Below, in pieces: positions 1-5,305 of a stretch of 5,305 nt of DNA. Origin of the DNA: Halanaerobiales bacterium. GTDB taxonomy: Bacteria; Bacillota; Halanaerobiia; Halanaerobiales; M55B127. The notes under the pieces were generated by a model, which saw only the letters and a list, made by a program, of their open reading frames with translations, had not been told where the DNA came from and did not search any database. How positions within the stretch are numbered: the stretch's first letter is position 1; each line of letters begins with the position of its first letter. The DNA is taken from contig JAIPEV010000139.1 of NCBI GenBank assembly GCA_021736965.1, positions 1 to 5,305 on the forward strand. Direction: 5' to 3'. The position numbers were made by a program, and so were the translations under genes.

Positions 1-125
1 GTTACCATAACTTCCTTTCTTATTTCACTATCTATAAGTGGTATTGTAAGTGCAAAACTCCTTGATACCTTGGGTAGTATATTCCTACAATAGTCAATCG
101 GTTTTCTGTTCTTTTTTGTCAGCAT
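1..125 (-). CDS. Squalene/phytoene synthase family protein, N-terminal part (runs off the window)
   Basis: The first 41 codons of a gene whose remainder lies beyond position 1. Family members condense two prenyl diphosphates head to head (two FPP to squalene or dehydrosqualene, two GGPP to phytoene). The visible peptide begins MLTKKNRKPIDYCRNILP and continues KVSRSFALTIPLIDSEIRKE. This matches the family's N-terminal signature, in which a YCR-x-ILPKVSR-S/T-FAL block precedes the first Asp-rich motif; that motif would fall outside the window. The ATG at 123-125 is the first start after an in-frame TAA at 132-134. An AGGTG about 9 nt upstream can serve as ribosome binding site. The gene overlaps the end of the glucodextranase-like gene by 32 nt in another frame, so the two are probably translationally coupled. 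Seen: frame, start and motif. Inferred: family. Product (squalene, phytoene or C30 carotenoid precursor) cannot be told from 41 residues. Confidence 0.8.
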   Translation of the reverse strand, partial: MLTKKNRKPIDYCRNILPKVSRSFALTIPLIDSEIRKEVMV

Positions 126-1044
126 TATTATTTACACCTGACCTTTTAATGATTATAATACGTAGTAGATAAACAACTAAAATGCAACATAAAAAGATTA
201 TTAAATAGATAATATAATCTTTTTCACTAACACCATTGTTTTGACCAGTATAAATTGGTTCTATCTGGGGATAATCTTGACTAAAGTTGCTTAAAATATC
301 GACTTGGTTTTTATCAGGAGGAACAATAAGATCGATAACCCTTGGTGCATATTTTAGATCATGATTATCTGGTGCAGCAAAAAACCAGGAGTTTTTATCT
401 TCCCTTATACCCCTATAATGTCCATACCCAAATGGATCAAACCCTCCTATTAATACATAAAGATAAGAATTTTTAAGAGGTCCAATTTTTTCTTGAGCGA
501 CTTTTAAATTTATCTTATTATCTGAAACCTTAATAAGAGGATCTTTTATAACCCAGGGAACTTTATCTCCTGTTACCGAAAAGTCTATTACATCTTTATC
601 TTTATCTTCAGGTTGATAAAGACTAATCCACCAGCCATTAATTTTTAAATACTTATCCCAGGCATAGTCAGGATTTAATCTTACCTGAGCCCCTACTTCA
701 AATAAATCAAGTGATCCTCCTTTTTGATTATCAATATATAGATCAATTAAAGGAAGACTAAAACCATACCTTGAATTCCATACATCTATTAAGTTTACAA
801 ATTGAAATTCAAAGTTATAATAATCTTCGCTCTTCATTATTTTGAACTCTATTAAATCAAAAAGACTTTCCCCTTTTTTAAAAATTTCATTTTGTGGATA
901 TAGATAATAACCAGGGCCATAATCATCTCCTTGAGGATCAATAATTGAAAAAATTACCTCATCCTCTGCTTGAATTGAAACAACCACTGCTATAATAAAT
1001 ATTAATAAAAAGATAAAAGTTAGGTACTTACTGATTAACTTCAA
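94..1044 (-). CDS. Secreted, membrane-anchored glucodextranase C-terminal-domain protein
   Basis: A 316-residue protein with an N-terminal signal sequence (about residues 5-25, then SIQA before an acidic start). Next comes a domain at about 28-243, a C-terminal hydrophobic helix (about 277-300) and a short charged cytoplasmic tail. The domain carries DPQGDDYGPG with YLYP after it, a GFDPFGYGHYR stretch, a WFFAAPDN segment and a final PRVIDLIVPP. This pattern resembles the C-terminal binding module of glucodextranase (Pfam Glucodextran_C, DOMON-like), which normally sits behind a glycoside hydrolase domain. Here there is no catalytic domain, so a surface glycan-binding or sensing role is inferred. 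Start choice: the longest frame starts at GTG 1053, but that GTG lies inside GGGGTGA, a good Shine-Dalgarno match. TTG at 1042-1044 is well spaced behind it and gives a cleaner signal peptide. The gene follows the ROK kinase gene by 24 nt and overlaps the prenyl synthase gene downstream. Confidence 0.78.
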   Translation of the reverse strand: MKLISKYLTFIFLLIFIIAVVVSIQAEDEVIFSIIDPQGDDYGPGYYLYPQNEIFKKGESLFDLIEFKIMKSEDYYNFEFQFVNLIDVWNSRYGFSLPLIDLYIDNQKGGSLDLFEVGAQVRLNPDYAWDKYLKINGWWISLYQPEDKDKDVIDFSVTGDKVPWVIKDPLIKVSDNKINLKVAQEKIGPLKNSYLYVLIGGFDPFGYGHYRGIREDKNSWFFAAPDNHDLKYAPRVIDLIVPPDKNQVDILSNFSQDYPQIEPIYTGQNNGVSEKDYIIYLIIFLCCILVVYLLRIIIIKRSGVNNNADKKEQKTD

Positions 1045-1049
1045 TATAG

Positions 1050-1056
1050 TCACCCC
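1050..1056 (-). promoter_or_regulatory. Ribosome binding site that decides the start of the glucodextranase-like gene
   Basis: On the minus strand the sequence reads GGGGTGA, which differs by one base from the GAGGTGA part of the anti-anti-SD consensus. It ends 5 nt before an in-frame TTG at 1044. The alternative GTG start at 1053 is part of this same motif and has no purine-rich site of its own upstream, so TTG is favoured. Confidence 0.6.
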
Positions 1057-1068
1057 GGCAGATATAGT

Positions 1069-2040
1069 TTAAAGCAAATCATCTCCCATTGCCACTGCAA
1101 CAGCTCCCAAAACACCGGTATTTTTACCTAACTCAGCTTTTTTTATAACTAAGTTTTCTAGATTAGGTTTTAAAGCTCTCTCTTTTAAACTTTCAACCAT
1201 CTGATCGATAAAAAGTGATTCTGCACTCATAACTCCTCCACCCAATACTATTATTTCAGGATCAAATAAATTAACAACATTTGCGATCCCAACCCCTAAT
1301 AAATTACCGGTTATTTTAAATATCTCAAGAGCAAGATAATCACCCTTTTTAGCGGCCTCTGCTACTAAAAGAGCATCAATCTTATCTAAATCTCCTTTAC
1401 ATAATTTATATATCAAATTATCCTTGTTATCTAAAACAGCATCCTTTGCTCTACGGGCAATAGCAGTTCCTGAAGCAACTGCTTCAAAACAGCCTTTATT
1501 ACCACATCCACACTGATATACACTTTCAGGTACTAATGTCATATGCCCTATTTCTCCTGCATTACCCTTGCCGCCGTGGAAAATACGTCTATTTATAATT
1601 ATTCCCCCACCAATACCAGTACTAATTGTAATATATACTATACAGTCTGCTTTTTTTCCTGCTCCAAAATAATTTTCAGCCAGGGCTGCTGCATTAGCAT
1701 CATTTTCTAGTACTACATCTATACCATTAATCTCATTAAGAATTTTTACAATTGGAACATTTTTCCATGATAAATTTGAATTTTCTATAATGATACCTTT
1801 TTCATAATCTAATGGGCCCGGACTTCCAACACCGATCCTAATAATACTTTCTTTTTGTACCTCGCTTTTATCAACAACTTTATCAATACTTTCTTGAATA
1901 TTTCTCATAATTACTTCTTGACCTAAATCAGCTTCAGTTGGTTTTTTAGCTTTTGATAATATATTTCCTTTTTTATCAGTTAAAGCTGTTAATATCTTTG
2001 TACCTCCAATATCTACACCGATATAGTATTTTTTCTTCAT
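1069..2040 (-). CDS. glcK: ROK family sugar kinase, probable glucokinase
   Basis: A 323-residue cytoplasmic kinase, full length for bacterial ROK glucokinases. It is predicted to phosphorylate glucose, or a related hexose, at C6 with ATP. The N-terminal phosphate-binding loop DIGGTK is at residues 10-15 and GVGSPGPLD at 70-78. LENDANAAALAE at 111-122 contains the catalytic base Asp114. STGIGGG at 140-146 belongs to the nucleotide site. EIGHM (163-167) supplies the sugar-contacting Glu and His. The ROK zinc site is complete: His166 with CGCGNKGC (Cys177, Cys179, Cys184). VVNLFDPEIIVLGGG (255-269) is the usual C-terminal family block. There is no N-terminal helix-turn-helix, so this is a kinase and not a ROK repressor. 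Its ATG overlaps the stop of the upstream membrane-protein gene as ATGA, and a GGGGAG about 11 nt upstream may assist. N-acetylmannosamine, fructose or allose kinases are in the same family; glucose is the likeliest substrate but not proven. Confidence 0.92.
   Translation of the reverse strand: MKKKYYIGVDIGGTKILTALTDKKGNILSKAKKPTEADLGQEVIMRNIQESIDKVVDKSEVQKESIIRIGVGSPGPLDYEKGIIIENSNLSWKNVPIVKILNEINGIDVVLENDANAAALAENYFGAGKKADCIVYITISTGIGGGIIINRRIFHGGKGNAGEIGHMTLVPESVYQCGCGNKGCFEAVASGTAIARRAKDAVLDNKDNLIYKLCKGDLDKIDALLVAEAAKKGDYLALEIFKITGNLLGVGIANVVNLFDPEIIVLGGGVMSAESLFIDQMVESLKERALKPNLENLVIKKAELGKNTGVLGAVAVAMGDDLL
2037..2040 (-). other. ATGA stop/start overlap coupling membrane protein and kinase
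   Basis: On the minus strand the bases ATGA hold both the kinase start codon (2040-2038) and the membrane protein's TGA stop (2039-2037). This arrangement is typical of translational coupling by re-initiation and supports a shared operon. Confidence 0.9.
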
Positions 2041-2732
2041 TTAAGGCCCAACTCCCCAATATCAATATTTTCATATTCACTACCCATTTCAATGCTGGCA
2101 TTTAAAATCATAAGACTTAAAAAGTTTAATAGAAGTAAAGCCATTCCGAAACCTGTAAATATTAACACCGACGAAATTATTAAAACTATTAAAAACCAGA
2201 TAAATGAAAAAACAATATTATCTAATGTAACTAAAAATGCATTTTTAAATACATTTCTAATTTTATTTTCTTTATCTAAGACAAGAAAACCCCAGAAAAA
2301 AGCCTGTAACATCGAAAAAAATATTATTATATATAAAACTAATACAGCTAATATTAACATAAAAATACTATCTACACCTTTTCTTAAAAAATATACTAAA
2401 TCAGTAAAAAGTACTAGATAGACTAAAAATGTTAAAAGAAAACCTAAAAAACCTCTTTTAAAGCTTTTAAAAATATAACTAAAATAACTCTTTATTATAA
2501 AATTATTTGTCTTTAAATAATCATGACTAATTTCAAGACCAGCAATCAATAATGGTCCTAAAAATATTAAAGGAATAATTAATAAATAATAAAAACCTGT
2601 TATAAGGCCTATATAACCGAAAAACAAAGAAATAGTAGTTAAAATAAACCAAATAAGATTTATTATAGCAAATTTAAAAAGTTTTTCATATGCTTGTGCT
2701 GTCGACTTTTTTAATACCTGCCAGATCTTCAT
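2037..2732 (-). CDS. Polytopic membrane protein, DUF624/YesL-like
   Basis: A 231-residue, strongly hydrophobic protein with about six membrane segments (roughly 20-40, 46-68, 94-116, 122-150, 172-194 and 196-214). Basic loops lie between them (KSFKRG near 89-94, DKENKIRN near 153-160), and an acidic C-terminal tail ends ENIDIGELGLK. Size, topology and the aromatic-rich second half resemble DUF624 (YesL) proteins, which are often encoded with carbohydrate uptake genes and have no settled biochemical function; the match is by pattern only. Start choice: an open frame extends to a TTG at 2759, but that lies at the predicted transcription start and adds only nine codons. ATG at 2730-2732 has a perfect AGGAGG 6 nt upstream. 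It is the first gene of the operon, and its TGA overlaps the kinase ATG, implying translational coupling. It could instead be an unrelated six-helix protein. Confidence 0.72.
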   Translation of the reverse strand: MKIWQVLKKSTAQAYEKLFKFAIINLIWFILTTISLFFGYIGLITGFYYLLIIPLIFLGPLLIAGLEISHDYLKTNNFIIKSYFSYIFKSFKRGFLGFLLTFLVYLVLFTDLVYFLRKGVDSIFMLILAVLVLYIIIFFSMLQAFFWGFLVLDKENKIRNVFKNAFLVTLDNIVFSFIWFLIVLIISSVLIFTGFGMALLLLNFLSLMILNASIEMGSEYENIDIGELGLK

Positions 2733-2738
2733 TTTATG

Positions 2739-2744
2739 CCTCCT
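2739..2744 (-). promoter_or_regulatory. Consensus ribosome binding site deciding the start of the membrane protein gene
   Basis: Minus-strand AGGAGG lies 6 nt before ATG 2732. It is inside the longer open frame, so it argues directly against the upstream TTG at 2759. Confidence 0.88.
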
Positions 2745-2763
2745 GATCTTAAAATTCAAATTA

Positions 2764-2792
2764 ATTATATCACTTATAATTTTTATTGTAAA
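2764..2792 (-). promoter_or_regulatory. Sigma-A-type promoter with extended -10, for the membrane protein/kinase operon
   Basis: Read on the minus strand: -35 TTTACA (2792-2787, five of six consensus bases), a 17-nt spacer (2786-2770) and -10 TATAAT (2769-2764, perfect). A TG one base before the -10 (2772-2771) makes it an extended -10. Transcription should start near 2757, leaving a leader of about 25 nt before ATG 2732. The -35 element lies only 9 nt past the hairpin that ends the radical SAM gene, so terminator and promoter are nearly fused. I see no clear operator palindrome beside it. Confidence 0.82.
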
Positions 2793-2801
2793 GAAAGGTA
2801 A

Positions 2802-2821
2802 AGCCCCTTAATCAAGGGGCT
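2802..2821 (-). terminator. Hairpin terminator after the radical SAM gene
   Basis: An 8-bp perfect stem, AGCCCCTT pairing with AAGGGGCT around a 4-nt loop, stands out sharply from the AT-rich surroundings. It lies 26 nt past the radical SAM stop codon. On the minus strand it is followed by an interrupted T-rich tail, TTACCTTTCTTT. On the plus strand it is followed by TAAAAAGTTTTT, so weak bidirectional action is possible, although no plus-strand gene needs it. Confidence 0.8.
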
Positions 2822-2847
2822 AAAAAGTTTTTATTATATCCTAACTA

Positions 2848-4203
2848 TTATTCATTATCTGTTCGTTCTTTGTGAATCGGCCAGGATTTTTCTTGCCATC
2901 TTGCAGCAAGTTCTTCTAATTGATTTCCTACCTCTTTAGATATTACATCCTCTGCTCCATTATGAGTAGGTTTAGCTTTAGATTCTTTTATAATTTTTCT
3001 TAAAGCTGGATTATTATCTATTATTGGACATGGTCTTAGTGAGTTTTCATTAAATGGTTGTCTTTTTTGGTATTCTTCAAAAAGTGGATTATTAAGTACT
3101 TCTTTTAGAGATTTTCCTTTAATATTATCTGTAGCAAAATGAACAAATGCACATGGCTCTACATCACCTTTTGCATTTATGTGAAAGTACCTTCTACCAC
3201 CTGCAATACAGCCACCACTATAAGTTCCATCATTCCAAAAATCTATTAAAAATAAAGGTTTATTTGCTCTCAGTTCAGGCACTCGTTCAGCCATAAAAGC
3301 CCTCTGTTTAGGTGTTAACATCAACTCTAAATTTGGATCTTTACCGATTGGCATATAGTGAAAACTCCAGCCATAGACAGCACCTTTATCAATTAACATA
3401 TCATAAAACTGATCGGTCTTAAATAAATCATATACATTGTCTCTAGTAGCAGTTAGACTAACTCCAAAAATTATACCTCTTTGTTTTAATCTGTCCATGG
3501 CAGCCATTATTTTATCATAGGTACCTTCTCCCCTACGTTGATCAGTATGCTCTTTAAACCCTTCTAAACTAATTGCTGGAGTAATATTACCTAGTTTTAA
3601 CATCTTATCTGCCATTTGATCATCAATTAAAGTACCATTTGTGTACATCATAAATCCTACATCAGGATGTTTTTCAATTAATTCCATCAGTCTAGGATAT
3701 ACTGTTGGTTCTCCTCCAGAAAAAATTATGAAGTAAATTCCAAGTTCTTTCGCTTCATTGATAATTCGATCCATTGTTTCAAATTCAAGTGTATCTCCCT
3801 TTTCATATTTACCAGCCCAACAGCCTTTACAGTTTAAATTGCAAGCACTTGTTGGGTCCATAAGAACTGCCCAGGGAACGCCAAATCCCAACTCTTCACT
3901 CATCTTATACTGATAAGGAATTCCTAGAAGTGCAGAGTTTACAAAAAAATTCATCAGTAAACCTTTTTTATAGCTATCTGCAATCTCTGTTAGTTTTCTA
4001 ATATACTGTTTTATTGTTGGATTTTTCTCATAGTTTTCCTTAATTGCCTTAATCTGTCTGTGATGTTTTTCAGAACTAGCAACCTTATCAGCTAAACTAA
4101 GTATTTTTAAAAAGTTTGCCTCTGGATCCTTGTCAATGTAGTTTAATCCCTTTTCTATTAGTTTTTCAGCAGCAAACTTCTTGGCAAAATTGAAATTAGC
4201 CAT
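2848..4203 (-). CDS. Radical SAM enzyme with SPASM/twitch-like C-terminal cysteines, function unknown
   Basis: A 451-residue cytoplasmic iron-sulfur protein. The radical SAM cluster motif CNLNCKGC (Cys121, Cys125, Cys128) is followed by the SAM-binding SGGEP at 162-166 and ISLEG at 211-215. After the barrel, GGCIAGGRRYFHINAKGDVEPC gives Cys332-x13-Gly-x4-Cys351, and RPCPI holds Cys392. This resembles the SPASM/twitch arrangement that binds an auxiliary cluster. A helical N-terminal extension of about 105 residues (MANFNFAKKF onward, ending LGFGVPWA) precedes the core. The conserved DFWNDG and the PxSACNLxCKGCW style recall a widespread but uncharacterised radical SAM family of anaerobes, and more distantly HpnH-type enzymes. 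The substrate is unknown, and I find no small peptide-precursor gene beside it in this window. The start has an excellent AAGGAGGG 6 nt upstream (4210-4217). It follows the HAD gene by 85 nt without a visible terminator, so co-transcription is likely. Confidence 0.88.
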   Translation of the reverse strand: MANFNFAKKFAAEKLIEKGLNYIDKDPEANFLKILSLADKVASSEKHHRQIKAIKENYEKNPTIKQYIRKLTEIADSYKKGLLMNFFVNSALLGIPYQYKMSEELGFGVPWAVLMDPTSACNLNCKGCWAGKYEKGDTLEFETMDRIINEAKELGIYFIIFSGGEPTVYPRLMELIEKHPDVGFMMYTNGTLIDDQMADKMLKLGNITPAISLEGFKEHTDQRRGEGTYDKIMAAMDRLKQRGIIFGVSLTATRDNVYDLFKTDQFYDMLIDKGAVYGWSFHYMPIGKDPNLELMLTPKQRAFMAERVPELRANKPLFLIDFWNDGTYSGGCIAGGRRYFHINAKGDVEPCAFVHFATDNIKGKSLKEVLNNPLFEEYQKRQPFNENSLRPCPIIDNNPALRKIIKESKAKPTHNGAEDVISKEVGNQLEELAARWQEKSWPIHKERTDNE

Positions 4204-4288
4204 ATAAATCCCTCCTTGATTTTATGACAACTGATACTGACTAGTTAACCTCACATCTATCTTTAATAAAAAATTACCTTACGGACTT
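4204..4288 (-). other. Gap between HAD phosphatase and radical SAM genes
   Basis: This 85-nt stretch has the strong ribosome binding site AAGGAGGG (4210-4217) for the radical SAM gene. It also has a small repeat cluster near 4230-4248 (ACTGAT, ACTGAC, flanked by AACT and AGTT). I see no GC-rich hairpin with a T-tract. The only -10-like box (TAAAAT just before the ribosome site) is too close to the start codon to leave a usable leader. Read-through from the HAD gene is therefore the simplest reading. Confidence 0.5.
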
Positions 4289-5086
4289 TTAATTAAATAT
4301 TAACTTATCAAGTATCAAAGCCACTCCATCATAATTATGATTAGGAGTTATAAAGTCTACTTTTTCTTTTATATCTTGTGGAGCATTATCTACAACAACA
4401 CTTGTTTTTGCATAAGATAACATCTCAATATCATTATAACTATCTCCAATTGCAATTATTTGATTTGGGTTTATTTCTTTTTTATCTAAAATATGTTTTA
4501 AGGTTTTACCCTTATTGACACTCTTTGCTCCAATTTCAATGTAATAACTTTTTGACTTAGTTACTTCTAATCTATTATTATATTTATTTATTAATTTCTC
4601 TTTAAATCGATTTAAAGTATCTATATCATCTTCAATGACTAAAAGTTTAGTGGGCTCTTGATCTAAATGTTTTAAGAGATCTTTTACTAAAATTGCCTTA
4701 ATACCGGATATCTTTTCATATCTTCTTTTATATTCATTATCTTGATCAACATATAGTTTATCATCCATATAAAGATTAATATGGACATTCATCATTTTTG
4801 CATCCATTATAATTTTTCTTGCAAGATTTATACTAACTGGTTTATGATATATCGTTTTATCACTTTTTATATCTTTAACCAATGAACCATTATATACAAT
4901 TACTTCATTGTCAAGAGAAAGTTCTTTAAGATATGGTTTTGTTGAACTATACATCCGACCAGTCGCAATCATAATTTCTATACCTTTTTTTTGAACCATA
5001 GAGATAGCCTTTTTATTGTTTTCACTAATCTTTTGATTGTTATTTAAAAGGGTATCATCTAGATCAATCACAACTAATTTATACAA
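4289..5086 (-). CDS. Cof-type HAD-IIB phosphatase
   Basis: A 265-residue cytoplasmic hydrolase, normal length for the Cof/YidA group, which dephosphorylates sugar phosphates, FMN or related small phosphoesters. All four HAD motifs are present. DLDDTL has nucleophile Asp8 and acid/base Asp10; IATGR has Thr42; NKGKTL has Lys192; GDSYNDIEML has Asp215 and Asp219 for magnesium. YNGS at 65-68 and the VVDNAPQDIKEKVDFIT segment are typical of the group. The central stretch (about 80-185) is the C2B cap that selects the substrate, so the real substrate cannot be read from the motifs. The start is TTG (5084-5086), with AAGGATGAG upstream. No other usual start codon exists before an in-frame TAA at 5114-5116. 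It is the first gene behind its own promoter and lies 85 nt before the radical SAM gene. Confidence 0.92.
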   Translation of the reverse strand: MYKLVVIDLDDTLLNNNQKISENNKKAISMVQKKGIEIMIATGRMYSSTKPYLKELSLDNEVIVYNGSLVKDIKSDKTIYHKPVSINLARKIIMDAKMMNVHINLYMDDKLYVDQDNEYKRRYEKISGIKAILVKDLLKHLDQEPTKLLVIEDDIDTLNRFKEKLINKYNNRLEVTKSKSYYIEIGAKSVNKGKTLKHILDKKEINPNQIIAIGDSYNDIEMLSYAKTSVVVDNAPQDIKEKVDFITPNHNYDGVALILDKLIFN

Positions 5087-5105
5087 TCTATTCTCATCCT
5101 TATCA

Positions 5106-5120
5106 AATATAATTTATATT
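5106..5120. repeat. Perfect AT-only 7-1-7 palindrome in the HAD leader
   Basis: AATATAA, one base, TTATATT. The geometry equals that of Fur/PerR-type boxes (7-1-7), but the bases do not match those consensus sequences, and AT-only palindromes arise easily in DNA of this composition. It lies 20 nt before the TTG start, inside the predicted 5' leader. Confidence 0.3.
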
Positions 5121-5139
5121 AAAAGTAATGTCTAATTAT

Positions 5140-5158
5140 TAAAGTTTCTCCTACTTTA
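5140..5158. promoter_or_regulatory. Inverted repeat at the transcription start, possible operator
   Basis: On the minus strand TAAAGT, a 7-nt spacer AGGAGAA, then ACTTTA. It begins 2 nt after the -10 box and spans the expected +1 site, where a bound repressor would block initiation. As RNA, the stem is weak. I do not recognise the repressor. Confidence 0.35.
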
Positions 5159-5159
5159 G

Positions 5160-5188
5160 ATTTTAATTCATTGAAAACAATATTTCAA
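5160..5188 (-). promoter_or_regulatory. Sigma-A-type promoter for the HAD phosphatase (and likely radical SAM) gene
   Basis: Minus strand: -35 TTGAAA (5188-5183, five of six), a 17-nt spacer (5182-5166) and -10 TAAAAT (5165-5160, five of six). The start should be near 5153, giving a leader of about 67 nt. The -35 box is one arm of an inverted repeat (TTGAAA, 6 nt, TTTCAA; 5171-5188). The promoter lies immediately after the stop codon of the upstream gene, for which I see no strong terminator. Confidence 0.75.
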
Positions 5189-5191
5189 GAT

Positions 5192-5305
5192 TTAATTAAA
5201 AAATTTAGCTGATAGTTCAAATACCTTTTCCCTTAATTTTATTAATTTATCTTCATTATCAATATTTTTAAAACATTCAAAAATGTAATCACCGATTAAT
5301 TGCAT
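5192..5305 (-). CDS. glyA: C-terminal end of a gene, probably serine hydroxymethyltransferase (partial)
   Basis: Thirty-seven codons and a TAA stop, open to the window edge. The peptide runs MQLIGDYIFECFKNIDNED and then KLIKLREKVFELSAKFFN. Its pattern resembles the C-terminal tail of serine hydroxymethyltransferase: a Met, then I-x3-I-x3-(L/F)-x-N with acidic residues, then a helix ending V-x-EL-x3-F. That PLP enzyme converts serine and tetrahydrofolate to glycine and methylene-tetrahydrofolate. The active-site part is outside the window, and the usual final FP-x-Y is replaced by FFN. The Met at 5303-5305 is probably internal. The assignment rests on a short, helical tail, so another protein is quite possible. 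Confidence 0.5.
   Translation of the reverse strand: MQLIGDYIFECFKNIDNEDKLIKLREKVFELSAKFFN

Noticed and set aside
6..8. Minus-strand ATG with AAGGAAG upstream as the start of the last gene
   Set aside because: The conserved family motif lies upstream of this ATG in the same frame, so it is an internal Met; ATG 125 is the start.
1..93. Plus-strand frame open from the window edge to a TAG that abuts the minus-strand stop at 94
   Set aside because: It could look like the tail of a convergent gene, but the minus strand of the same bases encodes a recognisable prenyl synthase motif with a start codon and ribosome site, which explains the stretch better.
2092..2421. A 109-codon open frame on the plus strand
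   Set aside because: It lies wholly antisense to the membrane protein gene. Its Lys/Asn/Ile-rich peptide is what AT-rich antisense DNA yields, and it has no family pattern or good ribosome site.
2733..2759. Nine-codon N-terminal extension of the membrane protein from TTG 2759
   Set aside because: The predicted transcription start is near 2757 and the perfect AGGAGG lies inside the extension, so these codons are untranslated leader.
4218..4223. TAAAAT-type -10 box before the radical SAM gene
   Set aside because: It would put the transcript start inside the ribosome binding site, leaving no usable leader, and the best -35 match is poor.
5106..5120. Fur/PerR box
   Set aside because: The 7-1-7 geometry fits, but the bases do not match either consensus, and the local AT content makes such palindromes common. 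Kept only as a plain repeat.

Overview
The window is AT-rich and gene-dense, and every gene I can support lies on the minus strand. Strong purine-rich Shine-Dalgarno sites, sigma-A-type promoters, TTG starts and the gene families suggest a low-GC anaerobic Firmicute-like bacterium. A Halanaerobiales-type organism is my best guess, but that is an inference from style and gene content. There is no rRNA, tRNA, CRISPR array, transposon or other mobile-element signature.

Read in the direction of transcription (high to low coordinates), the window opens with the last 37 codons of a gene that looks like serine hydroxymethyltransferase (5192-5305). A near-consensus promoter (5160-5188), flanked by two small inverted repeats, then drives a Cof-type HAD phosphatase (4289-5086, TTG start). 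After an 85-nt gap comes a 451-residue radical SAM enzyme with extra C-terminal cysteines (2848-4203). It is closed by a GC-rich hairpin (2802-2821).

A second promoter (2764-2792, extended -10) begins almost inside that terminator and starts a tightly packed operon. The operon holds a polytopic DUF624/YesL-like membrane protein (2037-2732), a ROK-family sugar kinase, probably glucokinase (1069-2040, joined by an ATGA overlap), and a secreted, membrane-anchored protein built from a glucodextranase C-terminal-type domain (94-1044). It ends with the N-terminus of a squalene/phytoene synthase-family enzyme (1-125), which overlaps the preceding gene by 32 nt and runs out of the window.

The first three genes of this operon fit a shared role at the cell surface in alpha-glucan or glucose handling: a membrane protein, a cytoplasmic kinase and an extracytoplasmic glycan-binding-type module. 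The link to an isoprenoid synthase is unexpected. Two starts are better placed downstream of the longest open frame: 2732 for the membrane protein, and probably 1044 for the glucodextranase-like protein. No stretch above 300 nt lacks a gene.
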